From assembly GCF_018917145.1 (NCBI RefSeq), contig NZ_JAHLOD010000002.1:1-64000 (forward strand): a stretch of 64,000 nucleotides of DNA, given 5' to 3'. This document shows, in pieces, positions 18,762-27,020 of the stretch; position 1 is the stretch's first letter, and each line of letters starts with the position of its first letter. This DNA comes from Clostridium bornimense. Its GTDB lineage: Bacteria > Bacillota > Clostridia > Clostridiales > Clostridiaceae. Both the position numbers and the translations under genes were made by a program. The notes under the pieces were generated by a model. The model did not search any database and was not told the DNA's origin. It saw nothing but the letters and a program-made list of their open reading frames with translations.

Positions 18762-19340
18762 TTAAGCTATGCTTTCATTTCTGAAAATTGCTACCATCTT
18801 TTTGATTGAAGCTTCAAACTCTTCTTGTGAAGAATTGTTAAATATTATTAATTCTTTAATATTTGTTGGTGGGTTGTAATTTTGTGTTGCCACATATTCA
18901 TCCCAGTGCTCAAGCTTCCAAGTATCTCTGTCTGAATTTCTTTCAATCATTCTTTGGTGACATACTTCAACATCAGTATGTACCCAAACAACTGCTAATT
19001 CAGCACCTTTTTCAGCTAATTTTTCTCTTAAATTTTTAAGATACTCTTCATCTCTAATTTCTCTAGTAAATGGAGCATTAATTAAAACAGTATCGTTATA
19101 ATCTAATGCTTCTAATGCTAGATCAACAATAGCCTCATATTCTGGATTTCTGATATTTTCTTCAAAGAAATCTGAACTTCTATTATACTCTTGATTAGCA
19201 ACTTCAAAAATTTTCTTTGATAAAACTATTAGAGTATCCTTGTCCAAATAAACGCAATTAGTTAAAGCTTTTGCTAATTGTTTAGAAACATAAGTTTTTC
19301 CACAAGCTGGTGGTGATGTAACAAGAATTAACTTTTTCAT
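18762..19340 (-). CDS. P-loop kinase-like ATPase (AAA_33 type)
   Basis: The 192-residue soluble protein begins with a P-loop variant TSPPACGKT (8-16). LDKDTL follows, then a Walker-B-like strand VLINAPF and a lid rich in Arg (CHQRMIERNSDRDTW). This is the layout of small-molecule kinases related to zeta-toxin and shikimate kinase folds. The usual first glycine of the P-loop is Ser or Pro here. The substrate is unknown. It is a single-gene unit with a strong promoter at 19404-19432. Confidence 0.75.
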   Translation of the reverse strand: MKKLILVTSPPACGKTYVSKQLAKALTNCVYLDKDTLIVLSKKIFEVANQEYNRSSDFFEENIRNPEYEAIVDLALEALDYNDTVLINAPFTREIRDEEYLKNLREKLAEKGAELAVVWVHTDVEVCHQRMIERNSDRDTWKLEHWDEYVATQNYNPPTNIKELIIFNNSSQEEFEASIKKMVAIFRNESIA

Positions 19341-19403
19341 AACACTTCTCCTTTACAGGTTTATATTTAAATGTCGAACTTACTCTTTATATTCGCTTTT
19401 ATA

Positions 19404-19432
19404 ATTTTAAAAGAGTATTTAAGACTTGTCAA
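19404..19432 (-). promoter_or_regulatory. Promoter of the P-loop kinase gene
   Basis: On the minus strand perfect -35 TTGACA (19427-19432), 17 bases, -10 TAAAAT (19404-19409). Confidence 0.75.
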
Positions 19433-19580
19433 TGTTTGAAAATGTTTTCTTATTAATATTTATTTCCACCTAGGAGTAAATTTGAACATTTAAACTTAAA
19501 TATTTTTCTCTCTAATATTACTTTTATCGCTAATATTATTTGATTTTTTTAATTTAAAATTCTATTGTTATAATGGAAAA

Positions 19581-19607
19581 ATGCCACGATATAACCTATC
19601 GTGACAT
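19581..19607 (-). terminator. Terminator of the SbcCD-like operon
   Basis: ATGTCACGATA and TATCGTGGCAT pair around a short loop and are followed on the minus strand by TTTTTCC, just after the stop at 19611. Confidence 0.85.
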
Positions 19608-19610
19608 CTT

Positions 19611-21437
19611 TTACAAATTAACTATATTAACGTCTTCAATATGACTTAATAATTCAACTTCTCTTTTTTGACATGTAAAAATTATTATTTGTCTTTTTTT
19701 ACTTTCTTCATATAAAAATTCTAATATATTTTTTAATCTCTTATCATCATACATAGAAAAAGCTTCATCAAGAAGAAACATCATATTATCTTTTTCTATA
19801 GTTTTTAGTATAGAATATCTTAGTGCAAAATATAAAGAATCATTAGTTCCTTTAGATAAGAAATCCTTATCTCTTAAGACACCTTCTTCATCTTCAACAA
19901 GAACATCCATATTTTCTGAAACCATTAAATTACTATACTTTCCTTCTGTAACTCTATTTATTATATTTTTTACCTCTTCCTTAACCTTAGGTAAAAAAGT
20001 TTCGTTAATTATTTTGTGGCTTTCCTCAATCTTTTCTAGTGCCAATTTTAATGCCTTTTCTTTTTTTCTTTCTTTTTTCAAAGTTAAAGTAATATTTTCA
20101 AGTTTTTCTTCTTTCTTTAGTATATCTGGATACTTTTCAAAATCTTTTGAGATAGCTGTATCTAATCCCGCTATTTCACGTTCCATAGTCATTAACGCTT
20201 GATCTTTTTCACTTTGTCTTTGAACCTTTACTTCTGCTTCCTTTTCTCTCTCTTTAGCTTCTAAAACTTTTACAGCACTTAATGAGTCTCTATACTCCAT
20301 AATATTTGACTCAAGCTCTTCTATATCTCTTACAGATACGCTATTAAATACATCCTGTAAATACTCTACATGTTTTTCTCTTTCTTTAGCAAGCTTTCTT
20401 TTCTTTTCATGCCTTTGTAGCTTACTATTATTTGATGCTAATAAACTATAAAAAATAACCATTAACACTCCAAAAATAGCTGTTAATATAAAATATCCAA
20501 GCGAATAGTATAATGCAGCTATTGCTGTTCCTAATACCACCAAAAATGAAACAAATGTTAATAAAAAATATACCTTAACTGTTTTGCTATATTTATTTAT
20601 TAACTTCATTGTATCCCTATATTTATCTAATTCCTTTACTCTAGAATCTTTAAATTTAACCTCATCTAAATTTATATATTTAAATTTTTCTCGCTCTTTT
20701 ATTAATTCTTTTTCAAGTTGTAAACTTTCTTTGATTTCATTTAATTCACTCTCAATACTTTGTATTTTTCTTGATGTAAATTCTGTATTTTTAATTCTGT
20801 CTCTTTCTTTTTTATAATTATTTAAATTTTTAATATTTTCTATATTATTTTTTGCAATTCTATCATATGCCTTTAATTCTTCTAACAAATTCTGCTTTTC
20901 TTCTTCTAAAGCTTTAATAGTTTCTTTATTTTTTTTCATGGCTTTCTTGATAATCTTTATTGTTTTTCCATAATCAATTTCTTCACTACCGGTATCTTTC
21001 AAATTGTTTATCTTTTCTTTTGCAACTTCCCCACCATACTGAGTTAAATATCCTGTAGACATATAACTTTCTTCATCAATAGGAATAATTTTTTGTGAAA
21101 CTTTTTTGCCATCTAACTCACTATATATATTAACTTTATCTTGCCTTTTACTATCTTTAAATTCCCTTTCAATTATATATTTATTATCATCTATAGAAAT
21201 TTTCATAGTACCTAAAGCTCTTCCGTCTTTAAAAGAAAAATACTTTTTTCTTTCATTATCTTTTATAGATGCTTTTTGAGAATTCATTCCAAATAACATT
21301 ACTTTAATAAATGCAAGTATAGTAGATTTTCCTTTTTCATTCTCTCCATAGACTACATTTAATCCTTTTGAAAATTCTATAGTCTTATTATTAAACTTCC
21401 CAAATGATATAAGATTTATCTTATCAATATTTATCAA
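19611..21437 (-). CDS. SbcC/YhaN-like ATPase with membrane-type hairpin in the coiled coil
   Basis: This SMC/Rad50-type ATPase has Walker A GENEKGKST (31-39) and a C-terminal Walker B MMFLLDEAFSMYDD near 563-576, with the signature LSKGTNDSLYFALR before it. Long coiled coils cover ~160-285 and ~335-480. Residues ~289-334 between them are strongly hydrophobic, as two membrane helices would be, where SbcC has a hook. This is like YhaN of Bacillus. At 608 residues it is shorter than SbcC. Its start overlaps the nuclease gene by 4 bases, so the two are translationally coupled. Confidence 0.85.
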   Translation of the reverse strand: MINIDKINLISFGKFNNKTIEFSKGLNVVYGENEKGKSTILAFIKVMLFGMNSQKASIKDNERKKYFSFKDGRALGTMKISIDDNKYIIEREFKDSKRQDKVNIYSELDGKKVSQKIIPIDEESYMSTGYLTQYGGEVAKEKINNLKDTGSEEIDYGKTIKIIKKAMKKNKETIKALEEEKQNLLEELKAYDRIAKNNIENIKNLNNYKKERDRIKNTEFTSRKIQSIESELNEIKESLQLEKELIKEREKFKYINLDEVKFKDSRVKELDKYRDTMKLINKYSKTVKVYFLLTFVSFLVVLGTAIAALYYSLGYFILTAIFGVLMVIFYSLLASNNSKLQRHEKKRKLAKEREKHVEYLQDVFNSVSVRDIEELESNIMEYRDSLSAVKVLEAKEREKEAEVKVQRQSEKDQALMTMEREIAGLDTAISKDFEKYPDILKKEEKLENITLTLKKERKKEKALKLALEKIEESHKIINETFLPKVKEEVKNIINRVTEGKYSNLMVSENMDVLVEDEEGVLRDKDFLSKGTNDSLYFALRYSILKTIEKDNMMFLLDEAFSMYDDKRLKNILEFLYEESKKRQIIIFTCQKREVELLSHIEDVNIVNL

Positions 21438-22513
21438 ATTATATCATCCCCTTCTAATGCCATTAATCCATATTTTAGTGCTTCCCTACTCTCCTCATCG
21501 TCGCACTTCAACATCTCACTAATAAATACTCCTTTTAGAGATTTTTCTTTTTTTATATTTTCATAATCTATTTTTTCCTTTGTATTATCATTAATTTCAA
21601 TATAAAAGAATCTATCTTTCAACTTTTCTTTAATAACATTTTCTCTAACAACAATATCTTCTAATTCCCCTATAAGATTCACTCTAATCATATCGTTGCT
21701 ATTTTCTTCTATACTACTGCATATCTCTTCACAAATCTCTTCTGTAGTAGATTTATCTGTTATATCAACATCAATATCTATGTATTTTCTCTTACTTAAT
21801 GATAAAAATTCTTCTTTTACAGATGTTTCTTCTATCTCTAAAAGTACTGCACCCTTTTCTCCTGTTTCATTAAAACTTCTACCTTCTAAAGCCCCACTAT
21901 AGCTATAATATGTTTCTCCACTTTTTAATAATCCAGAATATTTATGTTTATGTCCAATCGCAATATAAGTCATCTTACTTTCTTCTATATCCTTATCTGT
22001 AATAGGATTATATAAAGATTCCCCACCTGATATTACATCTCCATGAATAACAGCAATATTTATCTTTCCTTCTTTTCCATGTACATTATGTATTAAGCAT
22101 TCATCTATATGTTCTTCATTAAACGCAGCACCATATATCACTACATTCTTGCTAGGAATTTCAATAGCCTCCATTTTACCTTTAAATATATAAACATTTT
22201 CTGGCCATTCCATAAGCTTATAAAATGATTCTTCATTATACGGATCATGATTTCCTGGAGAGATAAAAACTTTTATAGGACTTACAGATTTTAATACATT
22301 AGCTATATACACCAATGTCTCTTTAAATACTCTTTTATTATCAAAAAGATCTCCCGTAATTAATATAAAATCCACATTTTCTTCTTTTCCCTTTAATACT
22401 GCCTTCTTAAATGTTTCCCTTATATCTTCTTTCCTAATAGAACTAATTTCTGCACCTAACCCCTTAAAGGGAGTATCAAAATGCACATCACCTAATTGCA
22501 ATACCTTAATCAT
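21434..22513 (-). CDS. SbcD/YhaO-like DNA-repair exonuclease (metallophosphoesterase)
   Basis: The 359-residue protein has the Mre11/SbcD phosphoesterase motifs: GDVHFD (8-13), GDLFDNKR, GNHDPY, IHGDV and GHKHK. It is expected to be the manganese-dependent nuclease partner of the ATPase encoded just downstream, acting on DNA ends or hairpins. The C-terminal ~120 residues form the cap. The gene starts the two-gene operon. Confidence 0.88.
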   Translation of the reverse strand: MIKVLQLGDVHFDTPFKGLGAEISSIRKEDIRETFKKAVLKGKEENVDFILITGDLFDNKRVFKETLVYIANVLKSVSPIKVFISPGNHDPYNEESFYKLMEWPENVYIFKGKMEAIEIPSKNVVIYGAAFNEEHIDECLIHNVHGKEGKINIAVIHGDVISGGESLYNPITDKDIEESKMTYIAIGHKHKYSGLLKSGETYYSYSGALEGRSFNETGEKGAVLLEIEETSVKEEFLSLSKRKYIDIDVDITDKSTTEEICEEICSSIEENSNDMIRVNLIGELEDIVVRENVIKEKLKDRFFYIEINDNTKEKIDYENIKKEKSLKGVFISEMLKCDDEESREALKYGLMALEGDDII

Positions 22514-22643
22514 TTCCTACTGCCGCCCTTCATCTTATTATCTTTATATTATATTTATTCTTTTTTAATTACAATATATTTTTTATTAAAATATTTTTTT
22601 ACTTTTATTGTCAAGATTTGGGATGGTGTGATGTGTTTTTCCC

Positions 22644-22680
22644 ATATATAAATCTATTCTACTTAAGTGTTGTTTTTTGA
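22644..22680 (+). repeat. Left terminal inverted repeat of the IS1595-like element
   Basis: ATATATAAAT followed by CTATTCTACTTAAGTGTTG (22654-22672) and TTTTTTGA is the inverse of the sequence at 23706-23742. Agreement is strongest over TTAAGTGTTG. Upstream of it a T-run (TTTTTCCC) resembles the flank of the miniature element at 31655. Confidence 0.8.
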
Positions 22681-22799
22681 ACTCAACAAACATTTAATTT
22701 ATATGCCAGGTATTATATGTATATCTCAAAAAAAGTTTTTTATCTTTGTTTATATCTCATTTTTTTGTCAATAATCTAGATAACTAAGGAGGCGTATCT

Positions 22800-23639
22800 A
22801 TGTTTCATTTATCATCACTTATGACTAAAAACTGCAAGTATTTTCAACTATATGAACAACTAAACATTTTATCACTTAAAAATCGCCATAATATTAATAA
22901 AGTTTGTCCATATTGTAATGCTAAAAATATCCTGAAACATGGAAAAGTTAAAAGTAGCAATTCACAAAGATTCCGTTGTCAAAATTGCCTTAAAACTTTT
23001 ACTGAAACCTTTGGATCTCCATTCTATAGAAGTAGGAAACATCCTACTATTTGGCGAGATTATCTCACTAATATGTGGCAAGATCTTTCTATTTCTCGTT
23101 GCTCACTAAATTCAAATATTGCCCATAAGACTTCATTTTTGTGGCGTCATAAAATTTTAACCTATATAAATAATTTTCTTTCTTTGATACAACCTCGCGA
23201 AAATGTTAGTATGCTTATAAAAACATATAAAGCAAATTCTAAAGATAAATTAAGAATTACTGATTCTAATAAACATTATTTTTCACTAGCTTTTACTAAT
23301 AAAAAATATATTTCAATACATTCCTTAGGCAAAGGTCCTTTTAATATAAATAAAATACCGGATTCGTTTAAAAATTTAATAAAAAATGTTACTTCATTAA
23401 GTTTGTCTAATGAAAATCATTTATTACAATATGCAAAAAAAGTAGTGTCTAAAGTAAAGGCTGGTTGTGATCGATTTCTTGGAATTTACAATGTAGATAT
23501 CGGTTTATGGTTTCTTCACTTTTTTGGAGTTTCTCTTAAATATTATACAAATTACCTTCATTGGTTTGCTGCGAAATATTATATTTCATCCTTTTCATTA
23601 AAAATAAATTGGATTAATGATAATATCTTGTACCAATAA
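22800..23639 (+). CDS. IS1595-family transposase-like protein, catalytic residues apparently lost
   Basis: The 279-residue protein starts at an ATG behind AAGGAGG. An N-terminal zinc ribbon (CPYCNAKNILKHGK...RFRCQNCLKTF, residues 38-63) and a helix-turn-helix segment ending in SFLWRHKIL match IS1595 transposases. The C-terminus (FFGVSLKYYTNYLHWF) matches the family end. The position of the family DET motif reads IKT (LIKTYKANSK), and no later Asp/His-Asn pair is convincing, so it is likely inactive although the frame is intact. Confidence 0.75.
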   Translation: MFHLSSLMTKNCKYFQLYEQLNILSLKNRHNINKVCPYCNAKNILKHGKVKSSNSQRFRCQNCLKTFTETFGSPFYRSRKHPTIWRDYLTNMWQDLSISRCSLNSNIAHKTSFLWRHKILTYINNFLSLIQPRENVSMLIKTYKANSKDKLRITDSNKHYFSLAFTNKKYISIHSLGKGPFNINKIPDSFKNLIKNVTSLSLSNENHLLQYAKKVVSKVKAGCDRFLGIYNVDIGLWFLHFFGVSLKYYTNYLHWFAAKYYISSFSLKINWINDNILYQ

Positions 23640-23641
23640 AA

Positions 23642-23680
23642 AAACGAACTTATTACCTTCAAAAAATAACAAGTTCGTTA
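23642..23680. terminator. Hairpin between the transposase and argC
   Basis: AACGAACTTGTTA and TAATAAGTTCGTT pair. On the minus strand a T-run follows, which suits the end of argC. It also lies right behind the transposase stop. Confidence 0.75.
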
Positions 23681-23705
23681 AAAACCCCCAAAGGGTCCTA
23701 TAAGT

Positions 23706-23742
23706 AAAAATCAACACTTAAATATAACAGCTAGATATATCC
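23706..23742 (-). repeat. Right terminal inverted repeat of the IS1595-like element
   Basis: AAAAATCAACACTTAAATAT through CAGCTAGATATATCC is the inverted mate of 22644-22680. Confidence 0.8.
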
Positions 23743-23798
23743 GATTTTAAAACATATATAACCATTTCACCTTTTCATCATAACCCGACAATTTCCCA

Positions 23799-24830
23799 CT
23801 ATGGAAGTACTGCTAAATCCCCTAAACCAGTATCTTCTGGAATGCCAAACATTATATTCATATTTTGAATACCTTGTCCTGCTGCGCCCTTTACAAGGTT
23901 ATCTATAACAGAAATTATTATAAGCTTATTTGTACGTTCATCTTTTCTTACTGATATATATGCCATGTTTGTATTTTTGCTCCACTTAGTTTGTGGAACT
24001 TCTTCTACAACTTCTACGAATTTAGCATCTTTATAAAAATCTTTATATAAATCAAATATTTCTTCTTCTTTTATATCTGAAGTTAAATCTACATATGCAG
24101 TTATAAGTATTCCTCTTGTCATTGGCACCAATTGAGGTACAAAAGTTAATTTTACATCGCTTTTAGATTTTGTATTTAATACTTGTTCAATTTCTGGTGT
24201 ATGTCTATGACAACCAACCTTATACGCCTTAAAATTCTCATTTATTTCAGAAAAAATATTATCAACAGATGCTCCTCTTCCAGCACCGCTAGTACCACTC
24301 TTACCATCTACAACAATAGTCTTAGTATCACATAATCCTGCATTGATTATTGGTAATAATCCTAGAGAAGATGCAGTGGCATAACATCCTGGATTAGCAA
24401 GTACCCTTGCTTCTTTTATTTTATCCTTATTTATTTCAGGAAGACCATATACTGCTTCTTTTAAATATTCTAAAGATGTATGCTTTACCCCATACCACTT
24501 TTCATATTCCAATGGATCATATAACCTATAGTCTCCACCCATTTCTATAACCTTAACATTATATTTCATTGCTTCTTCAACAACCTTGAAACTTATACCA
24601 TGAGGTAATGCTAAGAAAACAACATCTACATCCTTTAGTTTATCTATGCATTGTTCAAACGTAGATAAAATCAATTCACTATTACAGCCTCTAAATATTT
24701 CTTTATACATCTTTCCTGCATAATTATTAGAATGACCGAATATTACTTCAGCCTCTTTGTGATTCTTCAACAATGTCATAAGTGAAAGACCAACATAGCC
24801 TGTAGCTCCAAATATTCCAACACGTATCAT
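23799..24830 (-). CDS. argC: N-acetyl-gamma-glutamyl-phosphate reductase
   Basis: ArgC is the third enzyme of arginine synthesis and reduces N-acetylglutamyl phosphate with NADPH. The Rossmann motif is GIFGATGYVG (6-15). The catalytic Cys is in ANPGCYATAS (about 149), and HRHTPEIEQ and FVPQLVPMTRGI are family signatures. The length of 343 is typical. It is divergent from argB across a 154-base region with promoters both ways, unlike the usual argC-J-B-D order. Confidence 0.97.
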   Translation of the reverse strand: MIRVGIFGATGYVGLSLMTLLKNHKEAEVIFGHSNNYAGKMYKEIFRGCNSELILSTFEQCIDKLKDVDVVFLALPHGISFKVVEEAMKYNVKVIEMGGDYRLYDPLEYEKWYGVKHTSLEYLKEAVYGLPEINKDKIKEARVLANPGCYATASSLGLLPIINAGLCDTKTIVVDGKSGTSGAGRGASVDNIFSEINENFKAYKVGCHRHTPEIEQVLNTKSKSDVKLTFVPQLVPMTRGILITAYVDLTSDIKEEEIFDLYKDFYKDAKFVEVVEEVPQTKWSKNTNMAYISVRKDERTNKLIIISVIDNLVKGAAGQGIQNMNIMFGIPEDTGLGDLAVLP

Positions 24831-24882
24831 TATAAATTCACCCCTTAAGTCCCTTCATAAAAAATTTAAAACTAATATAATA

Positions 24883-24911
24883 ATTATGCACCAATATGTA
24901 TAGGAAATCAA
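24883..24911 (-). promoter_or_regulatory. argC promoter
   Basis: On the minus strand -35 TTGATT (24906-24911), 17 bases, -10 CATAAT (24883-24888). Confidence 0.6.
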
Positions 24912-24919
24912 TAAGCTTA

Positions 24920-24952
24920 TTGCATAATTTTATTAATAATGTATAATTATAC
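24920..24952 (+). promoter_or_regulatory. argB promoter with overlapping palindrome (possible ArgR site)
   Basis: -35 TTGCAT (24920-24925), 16 bases and -10 TATAAT (24942-24947) precede argB. The perfect 12-bp palindrome GTATAATTATAC (24941-24952) covers the -10. A TGCATAAT half-like sequence sits at the -35. ArgR/AhrC operators have this AT-rich dyad form, so arginine repression is plausible but unproven. Confidence 0.55.
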
Positions 24953-24984
24953 TTATTAATAAAATTAGGGGCGAGGAATAATTT

Positions 24985-25857
24985 ATGAATGATTTTTACA
25001 CTCTCGATGATGTTAAAGATAAAGTTATCGTTATAAAATATGGCGGAAGTATTATGCGTAATGAAAGATGTAAAAAATCATTTCTACAAGACCTTAAGTT
25101 ACTTCATGAACACGGTGCTCGTATAGTTATTGTCCACGGTGGTGGACCAATGATTTCGGCCTGGCTTGATAGACTTAATATGGGGACAGAATTCATTCAA
25201 GGGCTTAGAGTTACTGACGAAGACACTATGGAAGTTGTTGAAATGATTTTATCTGGTAATGTAAATAAAAACTTAGCGTCTGAAATTTACTTATCAGGAC
25301 TACCAGCCGTTGGAATAAGCGGAAAAGATAGCGGTTTAATACTTGCAAGAAAAAAATATCTAATAGATGAAAATGGTGATCCGCTAGATATTGGTTATGT
25401 TGGTGACGTAGAAGAAGTACAATCTGAACTACTACTAAATTTACTTGATTGTGGCAGAATTCCTGTAATATCACCAGTTGGGGCTGATGAATATGGATAT
25501 ACTTATAACATTAATGCCGACTATGTTGCTGCATTTATATCCGGAGCATTAAAAGCTGATCATTTCATTATATTAACTGATGTAGACGGTGTTTATAAAG
25601 ATTTTAATGATAAATCTTCTTTAATTTCTACTATTAATGTTAAAGAAATTTCTAATTTAATAAAAACAAAAGTAATTCAAGGTGGTATGGTTCCAAAGTT
25701 ACAATGCTGCATGAAAGCTATCAATATGGGAAGCAAATGCATTCATCTTATAAATGGTACATCAGACACATCATTTATAGATAATTTATTATCTGGTAAT
25801 GGAACAATTATTACTGGTTATGAAAAGGAGGATTCAAAATGTCAAAAGGTAATTTAA
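24985..25857 (+). CDS. argB: Acetylglutamate kinase
   Basis: ArgB phosphorylates N-acetylglutamate. The amino-acid kinase fold is shown by IKYGGSIM (18-25), VHGGGPMI (50-57), NADYVAAFISGALKAD and ILTDVDGVYKD. At 290 residues it is normal. The start follows GGGGCGAGG. Its end overlaps argD by 19 bases, so the operon is argB-argD-M20 deacylase. Confidence 0.97.
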   Translation: MNDFYTLDDVKDKVIVIKYGGSIMRNERCKKSFLQDLKLLHEHGARIVIVHGGGPMISAWLDRLNMGTEFIQGLRVTDEDTMEVVEMILSGNVNKNLASEIYLSGLPAVGISGKDSGLILARKKYLIDENGDPLDIGYVGDVEEVQSELLLNLLDCGRIPVISPVGADEYGYTYNINADYVAAFISGALKADHFIILTDVDGVYKDFNDKSSLISTINVKEISNLIKTKVIQGGMVPKLQCCMKAINMGSKCIHLINGTSDTSFIDNLLSGNGTIITGYEKEDSKCQKVI

Positions 25858-27020
25858 TGAATTCATACAAAAGATACCCTGTTACCTTTGTAAAAGGCGA
25901 AGGCATCTATCTTTATGATGAAAATAATGAAAAATATATAGATTTTGTATCAGGAGTTGCCGTAAATGCACTTGGACACTGCTCTCCTGTAGTAAAGAAA
26001 GCAATACAAGAACAAAGCGAAAAAGTTATGCATATATCTAATTACTATTATTGCAATGAAGCTATTGATTTATCTGAACTACTATGTAAAGATACTTGCT
26101 TTGATAGCGTGTTTTTCACTAATTCCGGTACCGAATCTATTGAAGGTGCTATGAAGATATGTAGAAAGCACGGTAATTCTCAAAATACTAATAAAAATAA
26201 AATAATTTCAATGAAAAATTCATTCCACGGACGTTCTTTAGGCGCATTATCTATAACAGGAAGAGAAGTTTATAAAACTCCATTTTATCCAATGATACCA
26301 GGAGTTATTGAAGCTGAATTTAATAACTTAGAATCTCTAGAAAATGCTTTTAATGATGATGTATGTGGAGTATTTATAGAACCTGTCCAAGGTGAAGGTG
26401 GTATTAATGTTGCAACTACTGAATTCTTAAAAAAAGCACGTGAATTATGTGATAAATACAATGCATTTCTTGTTTTTGATGAAATACAATGTGGTGCTGG
26501 TAGAATCGGAACTTATTTCTGCAAGGATACCTTCGGAGTTACACCAGATGTAGTATGTATGGCTAAAGGTCTTGGTGGCGGTTTTCCTATCGGTGCTATC
26601 GTAACTACAGGCGCTGCCTCAAAAGTTATTACCTACGGAAATCACGGAACTACTTATGGCGGAAACCCTTTAGCATGTGCTGTTTCAAAAGCAGTTACCT
26701 CTACTATCAAAAACGAAGAATTCCTTAAAGAAGTTAAAGAAAAAGGAGCTTACCTAAAAGAAAAATTATCATCATTAGCAGAGCAATATGACTTTATTAC
26801 TAAAGTAAAAGGACTAGGACTTTTAGTTGGAATTGAAGTGTCTATTGCACCTTCATTAATAACTAACGAAGCTTTTAAAAATAAAGTTCTTCTAATAACT
26901 GCTGGAGAAAATGTTATTAGATTTTTGCCACCTCTAAATGTAACTAAAAAAGAAATTGATTTATTTATAGAGAAATTTGCTGAGGTACTTAAAAATGTGC
27001 AACTTAACCTTAACAAATAA
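25839..27020 (+). CDS. argD: Acetylornithine aminotransferase
   Basis: This class III PLP aminotransferase makes N-acetylornithine from the semialdehyde. FFTNSGTESIEGAMK, the SFHGRSLGAL segment, FDEIQCGAGRIG, and the PLP lysine in CMAKGLGGGFPIGA are all present. At 393 residues the length is normal. The start ATG lies inside the end of argB with AAGGAGG upstream. The 3' end overlaps the next gene. Confidence 0.96.
   Translation: MSKGNLMNSYKRYPVTFVKGEGIYLYDENNEKYIDFVSGVAVNALGHCSPVVKKAIQEQSEKVMHISNYYYCNEAIDLSELLCKDTCFDSVFFTNSGTESIEGAMKICRKHGNSQNTNKNKIISMKNSFHGRSLGALSITGREVYKTPFYPMIPGVIEAEFNNLESLENAFNDDVCGVFIEPVQGEGGINVATTEFLKKARELCDKYNAFLVFDEIQCGAGRIGTYFCKDTFGVTPDVVCMAKGLGGGFPIGAIVTTGAASKVITYGNHGTTYGGNPLACAVSKAVTSTIKNEEFLKEVKEKGAYLKEKLSSLAEQYDFITKVKGLGLLVGIEVSIAPSLITNEAFKNKVLLITAGENVIRFLPPLNVTKKEIDLFIEKFAEVLKNVQLNLNK

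Larger units (their letters stand above)
22644..23742 (+). mobile_element. IS1595-like insertion sequence (~1.1 kb)
   Basis: One transposase-type gene is bracketed by inverted copies of the repeat that is dispersed through this window. The size and the single zinc-ribbon transposase gene fit the IS1595 group. Exact ends and target duplication cannot be fixed, because the flanks are AT-rich and TATATA is self-complementary. The transposase seems to lack its acidic triad, so the copy is probably not autonomous. Confidence 0.7.
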
